Assembly (NCBI GenBank): GCA_038503075.1
Contig: JBCAML010000009.1
Location: 1,302,001 to 1,366,000, forward strand
Reading direction: 5' to 3'
DNA length: 64,000 bases
Origin: Gyromitra esculenta
Taxonomy: Eukaryota > Ascomycota > Pezizomycetes > Pezizales > Discinaceae
Shown piece after piece: positions 35,633-47,492 of the stretch. Numbering within the stretch: the first letter of the stretch is position 1; each line of letters starts with the position of its first letter. The position numbers and the translations under genes are program-made. Under the pieces are notes generated by a model. That model saw only the letters and a program-made list of their open reading frames with translations, was not told the origin of the DNA and made no database searches.

Positions 35633-36009
35633 TACCTTGATTAGATGAAATTAACGATAACAAGATCTAGACCTCAAGTATTCTCTATATATCGAAGCCA
35701 GAGAGACGATAAAGCATGCGAGTGGTAATCTGTGGACAATGCTCGGTGGACTAACGGAGAAACAGGAATCACGTCATGTTTTATCACTCGTGCAGAGTAT
35801 GAGTAGTTTTTTTTACTGTTTATCTCATTGATGAGTGTGGGTAATATGGTTCTAGTACTGATAATTATGGCTCAATACAAGCAATCACCCACCGAAATAA
35901 CCACAGCTAGGAATTTCCTCAAACCGCTTGTGATACCGGAGAATGCTGAACTAGAATCAGTCGTTCCAAACGTACACCTCTCCGAGTGTTCTTGACTAAT
36001 TCGCCTCTA

Positions 36010-38400
36010 GAACAAAAGTGTCATCTGTGTTCATAGTTTAAACGCTATAGAAGATAAGGATATCGCATATTCGACTTGGACAGTTTCAAATAATAAGGTG
36101 TGATTGAGGGATTTTCTCCCTTCCCAGCTTCTAAAAGCACGCATTCTCCTTTTTGCATATAGCTCGAACGTGGCCTTCGAAGCTTCAGTCGCTGGTATTG
36201 ATTCGCATGCTAGAAATCTCTTGAAATGGCTGAGAATGAGACGCCAAGTAAGTTTGACCAACCCTTATGTGTACCAACATATAGGTGGCTAGGCTAAAGA
36301 CTTGTCTAGAATTTGGTAGATCGTCCAATTGTTTCCAATTGTTATAGCCTTGGTAGAATAGCTGTCAAAGAGGTACTAGTAAACCTGTTCACGACATGTT
36401 CACACCTGTAACTAATTTTAGTATAGGCTCTGGCCCTTGCAAAGCTTGATGACCGTGGTTCGAGGTATGTTTCTTTGAACGCTTTAAATTACCTTCAGCT
36501 GTTCGAGTTAGAAATTATGGAACTGTTTTTTTTTTTGGAACACCTCACTAAGGCGGAGACTTCGGAAGTCTAGGGAATATCGCAGCATCCATTGCGTCAC
36601 TTACATTTCAAAAGCCACCGAATACCCTTATAGAGACGCTTAATGAAGGACGACTAGCGAGCTCAATACTTTCGACATTAACTCGAAGACTACAGGGTGA
36701 TAACCTTTTATGAGACACTTAGTTTTGGGGATTCCAGGCCCACAGGGCTACCACTCCCTCCAGAGCAATCAGGATAGCTAATCTTGGTCTTAGTGGAATA
36801 AGGGAAAAGCAGATCTCTTTAGATACCGATAATGAAAATTTGTGCAAGTTTCAATGTTGCGATGACAACGATTGTGAGCTGGTGATGCACACAATACATG
36901 AGCTAGTTGACTAAGTACTAGAGGATGCGTCGGCGTGTTGTTAGAAAATCGGTATGTGAGTCCTAACTAGGGGATCGATGTCCAGGAGGCTAAAGTTCAC
37001 TGTGTTCTATAGAACAAAATAGGATATTAAAAATGCCCGACCTTCTTCATCGCCACTTTACTGGCCGAGTCGAACAACTTCAGACGATCCATGAGATGCA
37101 AGGAAACTATCCTCAGATTCTATCCTCGGATTTGTGGCTATATTCGGTATGTCTGGTGTTGAGAAAAGCTGAATTGCTCTTTAATTCGCGCACCAAAGGA
37201 AAAAAGGGGTACACCAACGTCTTCTATGTTCAAGCCACAGATCGAGAGCAAATTATGGCTAACTTTGAGAGAATTTACGACCTTCATCTCAATCCTCTCG
37301 AACCGGAACCAAAGCGAAAGATTCAAACCATCATACAGTGGTTGATAAATAACTCTGATTGTTTCCTTTTACCGGACAATGTCGTAAATATCGATGTTGT
37401 TCAAACATTCCTTCCCGCCAGCAGTACCGGCACTATTATCTTTACCATGCGGAGTGAATCAGCAACCCGAGAACTCGGTGGTCTCCCACTCGCGCTTGAG
37501 CAGGTCGTGACTTCCTCACATCGTAGAAGATGGTCGATGGGGAGGACTCTTCGGCAACTACGATCAGAGAAGATCGAAACTCTGAAATGGATAACAGACG
37601 ATGGGGCAAATGCAAATTGTTCTATCTTTCACCTCGCCATCCAAGACCTCAACCCTACAACCATTATGCTTCTTAAAACTATCCCGCATCTAGATCATCA
37701 AAACGTACCCAAGGAACTTTTTATCAAGGGCCAGCCAGCATTACTCGATTTTGTTATGTACCCGAAATACCCCACAAAACTAAACAGTCCCGCGAATTTA
37801 CTCAAGTGCTTGTTTTCGGACATGGATGAGGTTGAGACGGCAATTGAGTCTCTTGAAATGTCTGATTTAGTCCGAAGGGGTGTCGAAGGGAATATCTAGA
37901 TGCATGACCTGTTTCGAGATCTTAGCAAAGATCTTATTGATCCCTCGGAGAAGAATTTTCCGGCAGTTACTGCGATCGTCTTGGCCAAAGGCACGTTTCC
38001 AAAAAAAACCATCTCGCTCCTAAACTTCGTATATCATACGATTCATTGACACCACATATGATAAATTCTATTCGGTAGGGCGAACCTCAAGAAGTAGAGC
38101 TACAGTTATTACACGATAATATGCATTTCCTAGGGATTTCTTTCGAGAGGTGGGGCAGTATAGACAAGTTTTAGAATTGTTTCATCAAATACTCGATAGG
38201 CTGGAGAGAGTTCTGGAGAAGGATCGCCTTAGTATTCTCGCGACGGTTCGGAGTATTGCTTATCATTTAAATTTAAAACAACGAGTTGATAGTAAATTAA
38301 AGGCATTCAGGGATCAGCCAGTCCATCTGGTCCTAATACATAGAGAACCGCCAAGTCAATTCGCAGGACTGAGTATTTTAGATCTACCACATGATTAATT
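36010..38400 (+). pseudogene. Decayed hydrolase-NB-ARC-TPR receptor (fungal NLR-like)
   Basis: Pieces of one large gene can be followed in order. (1) An alpha/beta-hydrolase N-terminal domain: VICVHSL and STWT (36020-36090), LRDFLPSQLLKARILLFAYSSNVAFEASVAG (36104-36200), ALALAKLDDRGSR (36430-36465), and FFFGTPH-stop-GG followed by LGNIAASIASLTFQKPPNTLIETL (36531-36640). (2) An NB-ARC domain from FTGRVEQL (37057); the P-loop at about 37143-37175 is split over two frames, followed by TGTIIFTMRS and ELGGLPLALEQ. (3) A TPR-like repeat at 38150-38400 (GQYRQVLELFHQILDRLERVLEKD...LATVRSIAY). Damage: TGA at 36101, TAA at 36549, frame changes after 36700 and in the P-loop, TAG at 37897. It cannot give a full protein. 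In fungi such genes act in non-self recognition and regulated cell death. Confidence 0.8.
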
Positions 38401-38631
38401 GAACGAATGATCCTACACTTGAGGACCAGAGTTCCTTTTGGTTTAGGAGTTTGGTAGCCAATGAAGAATTTATCTTACTAATAGTTCATGCCACTTCCTG
38501 CTAGATGCCTTTTGCTAACTTTGTTGACACTATAATCGTTCCTATCAAAATTACCAAAAATCAAGGTAGGCGATTCTACAATCACTATCTTACACCAAGA
38601 CCTCGACCCCTTTCCGCCCCACTACCTACTT

Positions 38632-41600
38632 CTATTTCTCCTCGTTTTGCAACCTCCGACTTGCCGTCCCCGCCCAATTCACAAAATCCGTAAACAGCCC
38701 ACCCTGTACCCTCCAACTCCTATCCGTCAACCACATTGTCAAACTCCTTGCATAAACCCCAACAGCCCTTTCCACATCCTCTTCCTTCATACCCCCACTT
38801 GCCACGCATACCTTCACTACCACTAAACTGGCTTGTGAGCACGCACCCTTATGCTTTTCCCTTCCTACCCCGCCATCCTTTGCTGCTTCTTGATGTATCT
38901 CCTCTAGCAACCCCCACAACTCCTCTTTCTCCTCCTCGCCGAGCACAACATCCCCTTCCTTGCCTCGCAGAGAGTTGGCACAGTTCCTCACAACACTCGC
39001 CGCACGGTCCGCAATTGGTTTACTCCCAGTGATGCGCGCACACCTAAGCAATGGGAGGAGCATCTTAACAGATATAGTAACGTCTTCTCGGGCACGTGAA
39101 GATTTAGCAAAGATGTCAAGGAGGTCCAAAACACGATTTTTGAAGTTAGTAACGGTTTCTTTGGCGTGTTTAGATTCCTGCTTTTTAGACTTTTGAGCGG
39201 CGGCAGAGCGCTGTTTGAAGATGTTGGCAAGCTGCTCATCGAGGGCAAGCATTGCTTCATCATCCATATCAGAGTCATCGTCATCCTCCGTCGCTTTATG
39301 AGCTCCGAGTGCTTCAGAGAGGGCGGCTTCGAGTTTAGCCGCTTCGGACTCATCTTGTTCCTCTTCCTCCTCTTCCTCCTCCTCCTCCTCATTATCGTCA
39401 TCCTCACTCGACTCTTCGTCGTCCTCATCTTCATCGACATCCATCTCCTCTACATCCACAACCTCCACATCAGAATCCATCTCCTCATCCCCATCTTCCA
39501 TATCCATCTCCTCATCCTCCCCCTCATCCTCCTCCTCGTCTCTATCAAACAGTTCCGCCTGCCCTCCTAGACTCTCCTTCGTCTCAAGCACTCCAAACAT
39601 CGCCTCGAGTCCTCTCCCCGTAATACGGTCTACAAACGAACTAAAAACCTGCGTTGCAAGCTTCCGCAATAACACACTCGGCTTCGACAAGAAGCTGAGC
39701 AGGATCTCAATCAGCACCTCACTAGCATCCACATCTTCATCCGTAGTTGCCGAAGACTTGGATTTAACAACTTTATCGTAGCAAATCTGCAGCTCATCCA
39801 GGACGCCCAACGCGTCGGCTTCACCAGCGTGGACCTGGAGGATAACGAGGGAGTACAAAAGCTCGAACGACGAGAGTTGCGGTAGTATCGACGAGTTTTT
39901 TTTCGGACTGGAGGTACGTTTCTTGCGGATGCGTTCGAGGGTTTTGAGGGCGCCGTGGAGAGCGTCTTCGATTACGGTGTCGACTTCTACAGCGAGTTTA
40001 TAGCTGGTGTCTTTTTGGAGACCGGAGATGGTACGGACGGCTTTGTAGGGCCACGTTTCGGCCCCTGGGTCTGCGGTGTCTTCTTTGATTGCTATAAGGT
40101 GACTTAAGCAGCTTAGTAGTCTTGTCCTAAACATGCTCTGGCTTGTGGGTGATACTGAGGGAATGGGGGATTTCTTTTTTGAGAGGATGTCAAAATGGCC
40201 GAGTGTGGCGAATGTAGTTATGACTTCGGTGAGCCAATTGCTAGTTTTTGGACTTTTCCCGTTTCTTACGATTGTGAGGATTAGATCGGCTGCCCATTGG
40301 CGTCGGACTTCTGCAGTCTTTGATAGTTGTGCTTGATCCTCCTTTGCTTCTGTGGTGCTGGCTATGGGTGTTAGGATTATACCCTTCAGCACGGCTACGG
40401 TTTCTACTAGGCCCTCTGCGTCTGCGAAACATAGTACTTTTTCGACTGTTTTGCTTTTGGTCTGGACGTCGAAGTTAGGTGTTCCATTGTTGGATACTAG
40501 TTGTTGGACTATTACTGGGACGGTCCAAGGTGCAGTCTCGGCCTTTGTGAGGAGCGCGCGGGTGCATTTTGTGGCGGCTTTGTTGAGGTAGCGGGAGACA
40601 TCGGAGAGTTGGTTGATGAGAGAGCGAAGGAAATTCTTAGTGAAGAGGGAGGCGAGATGTGGGCGGGAGGAGGGGGTAGTGATGTGGGAGAGTGCCTGTG
40701 TGAAGAGGAGGAAACCGTGGAATTTCCGCTCGTCGGAGGAAGAGGCCGAGAAGAGAGATTCTGAGGGTGGAGTGTTAGTATGTATGTAATATATGATAGT
40801 GGTGAGTTGATTAGTAGAGGAATTGAGATGTATACCAATCATTAGTCCCGATTCCTTCATTTAGATGGAAGGGTCAGGGTGGAGTTGGCAATGTCATCGT
40901 TCTCCCACTTAAGCCGAGTGTACTTCCGAACCATTGAAACAATCACCGGATGACCCTATTAAAAGGATTCCACAGCAATTGGTTCGGAAATAGGCAAAAG
41001 GTCGTGGTACTAGAATACCGGGGTCTCGATACCCACGGTAAAAAAAAAAGAGTATCAACTCACCATCAACAACTACCTTCCACATTTCTCTCCACTCTGC
41101 AATATCACCCTCTCTCAATCCAGACCACTTCCCTTCTTCATCAAAATACACCCCCAAAATAAAATCCCACACAAAGTGCAACTTCGGATTCCAGCTTCCC
41201 TTCTGCTGAGCATTACCACTTTCTTCTCCGCCAGCCTCCTTCAAGACCTTCCCCAGACTCGCCAGGTTTGCCGAGTTCAGCGGTGAATCCTTAACCCACA
41301 CATCCCTCGGTGGGGTCACACCTAGGTGATACGCCTGCAGCGTGAGCCAGATCGCAACCCCCTCACTAGACTTTACTAGCCCACTATCAATCAATGCAGC
41401 ATACGTTAAACCCGCCGCCTTGGCAGCCACTGCATCCGGCCACGACTGCGCAGAAGCGCAAATAGTCCAGGCACAGCTCTCACGTAACCACGGTTTCTTC
41501 TTTGAGAGCTCAAACAGCAAAGTTAGGATCTCTGCATAATAAGGCAAGCTAATGTCATCGACAGTAGTGATTCCAGACTGGATAATCGATTGCAATCCAA

Positions 41601-42082
41601 ACAGACGGCCAAGGTGGTAGTCTTTTTCCTCGGGACCAGTAGTATGGCCTTGCGGCTGGGTATTGTTTTTAACGATCGTGAGGATCTTCTCGAGTGAGAT
41701 ATCCCATTTGGTAGGGTTTGTGGCGGATTGAAGAGCAGCCAGGAACTAGATGGGTCTCCTCGAAACTATGTTAGCAATGTCGTTCCTCAACTCTTATTTC
41801 ACAGCCCAATTCCCCAGCTCTATTTTCATTACTATGTCTTTTTGGAGGAGGATTGGAAGAACATACCTCTGTCAATACGACTGCGAAACCTGGCCGTGCA
41901 GAATCTCGCCCAGATGCAAGGCCCTTGGTGAGTCGGGAAAGGGCATAGTCGACGTCTGATTTAGTCTTGACTGTGCGTTCGCCTTCTAGGAGAGCAAGGA
42001 GCTCTGAGGCTAATTGATTCGCGGTAGACAGACGAATAGTCTCGTCATTGTCGCCTAATGGTTTATACAGGTTGAGCGACAT
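38632..42082 (-). CDS. POL5: DNA polymerase V / Pol5 (Mybbp1a-like nucleolar protein)
   Basis: Three exons, 42082-41867, 41745-41064 and 40760-38632, give 1008 residues, typical for Pol5. Despite the name it is not a replicative polymerase but a HEAT-repeat nucleolar protein needed for rRNA synthesis and 60S assembly. The start MSLNLYKPLGDNDETIRLSTANQLASELL and the helical repeat region match the family. A central-to-C-terminal acidic block of about 80 Glu/Asp/Met residues (39540-39290) separates the helical regions and is followed by LEAALSEALGAHKA and DDEAMLALDEQLANIFKQR, the conserved signature of the family. All splice borders are GT..AG and in phase. The long frames on the other strand are shadows of the acidic repeats. 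Confidence 0.9.
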
Positions 42083-42541
42083 TTTGAGTGATGTTTGTTC
42101 GTTCGTTCGCCCTCACTTGAAGCTTCTGGACGCGCAATTTTTCAGTGGAAAGAAGTTGGGTTGGGCTGCCAAGATAATTGCCAAGAAGTGAAAATATTAG
42201 TCTTTTTCAGCCAATCGGCAGCGAGTGAGTTGAGCCTCCTACGTCGTTTGGTTTCCCGAATGCGACAACAACAATTCTATAAAACCCTCAATTGTATATA
42301 CCTGTTTGTATCTCTGTTTCATAAGACTAACTAAAGCTAACTAAACAAATGGAAATGCGCCAGCATGTGTGTGTTTTACGCAACGAATAAAGTAGAAAAG
42401 AACCCCCCAAACAGCAAACAACCCCCCACTAAAAAATAAACCCTTCTCCTATTTACAATCCGTCTTGCCTTCTTCTCATCCTGCCCCTATGTATATGCAC
42501 TTAAACCTCCACCATGAACACCCGATCGCAGCATCCTATTA

Positions 42542-43565
42542 TCACCTCTGAGCCTTCACCAAACTACCAATTGTAAATGCACTCTTGCTCTTTGCTCTCA
42601 CCTCCGCGTACTTTGAGCTCGCTGATCTGCTCGACGGCGTTCTCATCGGTTTCTTTGGCGGCTCGGCTGCAGCCCTCGAGTAGCGCTTGTTAGCCTTTGA
42701 GGACACCGTGACTGTCTCTGTTGTTTCTATTACTCGACTTGTACGGTTTGAACGAGGTTCACGAGAAATTGGCGAAGGTGGGGATGGCGGTGGTGTGGAT
42801 CCTGGCGGGAAGAAAGATTGGGGGTCGATTTCAGCCATTACTAGACGACCTTGATATTTTACTATTTTATCCAATCTCGCCTCTATCATCCAGTCAGTCA
42901 ATTACCTTCTTCATCTCTCATCCGAAACAATTGGAAGAGAAAATCGGATGAAGCGGAGGATGAGGGGGGAGGGGATCCAAACCATTGGTAAAAGATACCA
43001 AAAAACAATACCACGGCCAATCCTCCCCATCCTCGAAAAACATCCCATCCTGCAAATGGTCCCACCCATTCTTCACATCCCGGTCCAGCAAGAACGCCAA
43101 CAGATCATACTTCTTATCCCGCGGGTCTTGCGAGTTGCTGCTCTGCAACTGTGCATGTTTCTGACGGAACACACTGGTGTCCTTCACCGGTGGCAAAAAC
43201 AGCATCCCGTCTTTATCCAACAGCCGGCATAACTCAAGCTTCAAGTCGCAATCCAGTGGGTTCAGCAGTGTCGGCGCTGGGCTCGAGGATGGCTCTGGAG
43301 CAGCGCTTCCAAAGAATGACGCCGCTTTCGAGGATCCGGTTTTCGAAGAACTAACCCTAGCTCCGCGACGGAGGCGGTTTAGGTCGTTGGTGATGGCGAC
43401 AGAGATCGCGGCGTAGAGTCCGCCGACATCTCCCGGTTCGATAGCCTCGAAGTTGACCGCAACATGGCGATTCCGAGTGCGGTTATTCTCGGTACTATAG
43501 CGGATGGTAGTTCTAGGAGGCCTCGCCTCTACCAGCTCTACTTCTTCAGCGGAAGGTTCGGCCAT
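42542..43565 (-). CDS. Conserved-looking hypothetical protein
   Basis: Two exons, 43565-42983 and 42882-42542, give 307 residues. The first exon is well-formed: an acidic start, a mixed globular stretch RNRHVAVNFEAIEPGDVGGLYAAISVAITNDLNRLRRG, a Ser-rich linker, then LDCDLKLELCRLLDKDGMLFLPPVKD and WDHLQDGMFFEDGEDWPWYCFLVSF. The second begins in EARLDKIVKYQGRLVMAEIDPQSFFP and ends in a Pro/Ser-rich basic tail. The donor used (GTTTGG) is weak; it is the only one found that joins the two frames. I do not recognise a named family. The upstream gene POL5 lies on the same strand, with its start about 460 bp downstream of this stop. Confidence 0.6.
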
Positions 43566-45001
43566 GGCGATTCCTGGAGGGAATTGAATTTTTGCAGCGG
43601 GGGGTTGGGAAAGGTGGGAAAAGGGTGCGGGGGAGGAAGGGTTAAATCAGCCCTTCTTAATGGTCCCAGGTTAAGGTTCCGCGGAAGCAGGGTGCACGAT
43701 ATTCGGGACAATTGAGTTGAGCTCACACTTCAGCTTTATCAAAGCACTTTAGCTGAAGCTTGTTGTCACAGCCCGCCGGGAGTTGTGGCGGGAGTTGCCG
43801 CTGTAAGGAAAAAAGGGTCGCAGCGAATGGTAATTATGCACGTACCCTACTGGTCTAACACGTCGAAAAGCAAAGCGTGGGAGTAACGTGGACGAGAGGA
43901 AGCTCCTCCATCCCTGGTAATTGAATCGGTGCTTATATCCGAATATCGCGTGGGGTTCTTCGGCGACTGCGTAGCAAAGAAAAATACAGAACTTTAGCTA
44001 TACACGAATCGCCAGGAGAAACCAGACAAAGGGTCTTGCTCCATCCTGAGCTGGCATCGCGCGTTGCGACTTCATCAGATAGCTTTCAGGCCGGTTTGCT
44101 TTTCTGCCTCACGCAAAGGACATGTTAAGGGTTCCAAAAAGCAAAAAACAACGCAATCCCTGTTGGTTGCCAAGTGCGTCTGCATATGTCGGCGGACAAA
44201 ATGCTGTTTTTTTGTTTTTTTTTCCTCTGGGAACAGATCGTGCAGCTGTGGATCGGGCAGCTGGGTTCTGATGAGATTTGGGCAAGGTTCGGATGATGTT
44301 TGGATCGATACTATTTATACCCTCATTAGCTGTGAACTGGAGATGGAGCACGAACGAGAGTCTACGGATGGAGCTATTCGTTTCGCTCAGGAACACGAAG
44401 TTATCTGTTAGACATGCATGGGGTGATGCAATCAGGAATACCGAACTCTCCCCACCTCACCGAAAATCCCCCGATTGAACAAACGAATAAAAAAGAAAAA
44501 GAATTATCTCCCCGTGGATTTTGATGGTCACTGTATTTGCTATTGCGCCAATCATGGTCCTACTAATATTCATTTTTCGGCTACTGGAACGCGAAGTGGT
44601 GTTCGATATGCGGGCCTTGGGTAAGCTAAACCAATGGTTTTCCGCTAGTGGTTTGGTGAATTATAATACGTGGTATTGCAAACACTAAATCCCAGTACAT
44701 TATACATCTCTTTTACTGAATGAAAAGATACCTGGATTTCCCGATTTGATACGATACCCTCGGTAGTAATGCCGAGTTCCAAGTTCTGTATATTCATCAT
44801 ATAATCTCACTCGGTTATTGTAAAGCTATGGTTCCGCACTAGTCTCAATACCAGAAACTAAGACTTTTTGGCAAATGCACTAGTATTTACACTACTCGTT
44901 CGTCCATTCACAGATACAAAATCTTCCTAGGACTACGGCTGAGCTAAGACGATCTTCGGTGCTGTATATGAGCTAGGAATATCGCTTAAGGATCATAGGA
45001 A
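43566..45001. other. Intergenic, no supported gene
   Basis: Promoter side of the hypothetical gene, then about 1 kb with no coding signal. A 115-codon plus frame at 44064-44411 is Cys-rich by chance and has no family resemblance. Confidence 0.45.
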
Positions 45002-45085
45002 GCCCTGATGGTCTAGTGGTATGATTCCTGCTTTGGGTCTTTGACAAATTGCAGGAGGTCTCCGGTTCAATCCCGGATTAGGGCC
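45002..45085 (+). tRNA. tRNA-Pro (UGG) with intron
   Basis: Acceptor arms GCCCTGA and TTAGGGC pair over seven bases. The A box TGGTCTAGTGGT and B box GGTTCAATCC are present. The anticodon stem CCTGC/GCAGG encloses loop TTTGGGT with anticodon TGG at 45034-45036. A 12-base intron (about 45038-45049) follows position 37, the usual place. T stem TCCGG/CCGGA is perfect. A T-rich run downstream (from about 45086) can end polymerase III transcription. Confidence 0.92.
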
Positions 45086-46585
45086 CTTTCTATTCTTTTT
45101 TGCTGTTGGAGTGAATGGGTATTATTATTTTTTCTTTTCTTTCTTGACGGAGGTGGTGACTCACGGGTTTGGTCGCACCAAAGGGGCCGCAGCACTTTGT
45201 AATTTTTCTCTCTTGTGGGCTGATAGGGCTGTGTTTATGTTTGATGAGTTGATTACTTGTGTACGTTTGGCATGTTTCACTGGGCTTAGTGTAGCTTGAT
45301 AGATACTGTTGATGGAGAACCTTCGCGATTAGCCCAGCACAAATTCTACACTTTCCTTTTAATCTTTCCTATTAGAAAGAGCTCTCTGCCAGCAGGAATT
45401 TTACATAGCAAAGCTGAATCTGATCCTTGTAATGAAAACCCCAATTTTACAAGTTAAGAAATGAAGTGTCTGTAATAGCTAAATAGTCGAGCCATGATGA
45501 AGGTTATGATCGCCCCTATCTTTGCACCTAGCTTTGATGTTATCAACGCTCACTCCGCCAAGTAGCTAGTGCTAAGTCTGGAGAGCAGACTCACACCCCT
45601 TAGTGTAAAGTCTGATACTATCCAATGTCACCGGATTAAAAAATGGAAACTGTGTTCAAACTGGAGTTGATCTCACAATTTTTTATTGAAGAGAGCCTAT
45701 TCATACTGTACTACCATAGGGAGAAATATATCAAGGGACCTAACTCCTAAGAGATCCTCTACCCGGACAGGGATTCTTAATAGTTAACAAATAAAGCGAG
45801 TTTATTACAGGCTGTGTGCTGATTACGGTATGTCATTCGTGAAGCGGATTTTTTTTGCAACAGTGGACCTTTCATGCCTACATGTACCGTATCATTGTGG
45901 TTTGATGTTCGTTTGCTAGGCGTTCGAGGTATGTGTGAAACACGATTGTTGTTCTTGGTGATTTGTGAGGCGAATCTATCTGTAGGACATGATCGATTAG
46001 AGGACTGCGCACGCTTTTTTTTTTTTTTTTGACTCAAACGCTGGCCTTTCCTGCCCGTCTTCCCATAAATTAGCTACGATAACATACTACTTCTCTTTCC
46101 CGGGTTGGAGATGAAACACATGTCGGTAGGCATGGGCCCGTGCATGGTTCCCATAAACACTTTCTCAATTCTTATCTTCTCGTAGATAGCTATTAGATTT
46201 GATGCGATATGATTCAGCGGAAACAAATGCTATTGACGCACCACAGCCCTCAAGTCTGACTTTTTTTCGTCCTAACCTAGGATAACTTCTCAATAAGAGA
46301 AACATAGTGAAAAAAATGTAGCTCAATTTTAATAAGACTAGAATGTAACTCTATAATTGTTTTGCACTTGAGTAAAGAAATACAGTGCAACATAAAATTC
46401 CAAGAACTCAACGCCGATACCCTAACGCTCAATCATCCATTCAACTTCTGTTCGTACAAACCTTTCTTCCCCGTAATTTCCTCCTGCCACCAGAAACTTC
46501 TCTATATCTTCTTCATAGGTTCTAGGAGTCCTAGGCTTTGCGGTGTCACACATAACGAAGTGGTCACAAATAAGCATGGCTTAAA
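45086..46585. other. Intergenic, no supported gene
   Basis: No family-like frame. Holds a run of about 15 T at 46015-46030 and one TACATGTA near 45889. Confidence 0.5.
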
Positions 46586-47249
46586 CTACGGGGAAGGCCC
46601 TCTCCCCTTTGCCTTTGCATATTCGTTCTCCCTTTGCTCTCTCCTCCTCTCCCTCTCTTCGCCTTGTTTCCTCCAGTGACTGCCCTCCTCGTAATTTGCC
46701 GAAATTCCAAGTGCATTCCGTAGACGTTCGCTCTCAACTATCACGAAAAACAGCTAATGTTAGTACCAACAGCTTGAAAGAATAGATCCGAGTACATACC
46801 AAGCTTCGCTGCTGCCAGTTCATGGACCTGATGCGGCTTCAATCCCCTTGCATCAATCTTCCCCTCTTTCATCTCTCCTAGTAATTTCTTTCTTAGCTCT
46901 GCCACTTGAGTCTCAATCTCCTCTTCGTCAACTCTATGCGTTTAGAAACTCTAGGTCAGCCATCTCCAAACGCTACTCGCCACCAAACAGCCGACAGAAC
47001 AGCAACAAGAACTTACTCTTCATCTTCCAGTTTGTCCCTTAATTCAAAGCATTTCACTTCAACCTCGCGCTTCCGATCATGCTCGAGGATCTCCTTGTCT
47101 GGTTGTCGTTGCTTGTGTGCTCTGAAGGTGTCGTAGTCTTTCGGGTACGGTGCAATATTATCACGAGGTTTAAGATGAGAGAGATTGCGTTGGACGTAGC
47201 CGCTTGTGCCGCTGCCGCGAGGGGTAGAAAGACCGACGTTGGAGGACAT
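46586..47249 (-). CDS. CWC21: Pre-mRNA-splicing factor Cwc21
   Basis: Spliceosome component bound near Prp8 and Snu114 in the activated complex; the human relative is SRRM2. Three exons, 47249-47017, 46933-46800 and 46737-46586, give 172 residues. The N-terminus MSSNVGLSTPRGSGTSGYVQRNL is the family's hallmark, and the cwf21 domain follows: DKEILEHDRKREVEVKCFELRDKLE, then, across the first intron, VDEEEIETQVAELRKKLL and GLKPHQVHELAAAKLEESERLRNALGI. The Glu/Arg-rich tail is a charged helix. The start at 47249 is chosen over an in-frame upstream Met because the protein family begins with MSSNVGL. Its start lies only about 140 bp from the tRNA-Pro at 47392. Confidence 0.92.
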
Positions 47250-47391
47250 TGAGATATGGTTGGTTTGTTGTATTGGGCTGGAGCTGATGTTGTCCAACGT
47301 AAACGGAGGTTCCCATGAGCATGAGGTTACCCGGATAGTTGCGTTGTGCGTAATAAGTCATACGTCCAATATGGCCAGAGCTGTTACGTTA

Positions 47392-47492
47392 GCCCGGTTG
47401 GTCTAGTGGTATGATTGTCGCTTCGGGTTCTCCCCAGGGTAGATATACTCCTGAAATGTGACAGGTCTCCGGTTCGATCCCGGAATCGGGCC
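47392..47492 (+). tRNA. tRNA-Pro (CGG) with intron
   Basis: Acceptor arms GCCCGGT and ATCGGGC pair over seven bases with one G-T pair. A box TGGTCTAGTGGT and B box GGTTCGATCC are present. The anticodon stem GTCGC/GTGAC encloses loop TTCGGGT with anticodon CGG at 47424-47426; a 29-base intron (about 47428-47456) follows position 37. T stem TCCGG/CCGGA is perfect. A run of eight T follows directly, a strong polymerase III terminator. Confidence 0.92.

Larger units (their letters stand above)
31641..36009. other. Gene-poor stretch with repeats
   Basis: No supported gene in over 4 kb. Contents: a T-rich 3' region after the forkhead gene, a poly-T run (about 32269-32284), a (GA)n run (33136-33155), an A run (33204-33217), and a TA-flanked inverted-repeat element at 35169-35632 listed separately. 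Reading frames are short and interrupted. Confidence 0.5.

Noticed and set aside
37033..37899. 288-codon frame as an intact gene
   Set aside because: It is only the middle of the NB-ARC remnant: the P-loop is shifted out of frame, the hydrolase part upstream has stops, and the frame ends at a TAG with homology continuing beyond it.
39166..39570. 134-codon plus frame with many Leu/Ile that looks like a membrane protein
   Set aside because: It is the reverse reading of the acidic block of POL5.
44064..44411. 115-codon Cys-rich plus frame
   Set aside because: No signal peptide and no ordered cysteine pattern; composition follows T/G-rich DNA.
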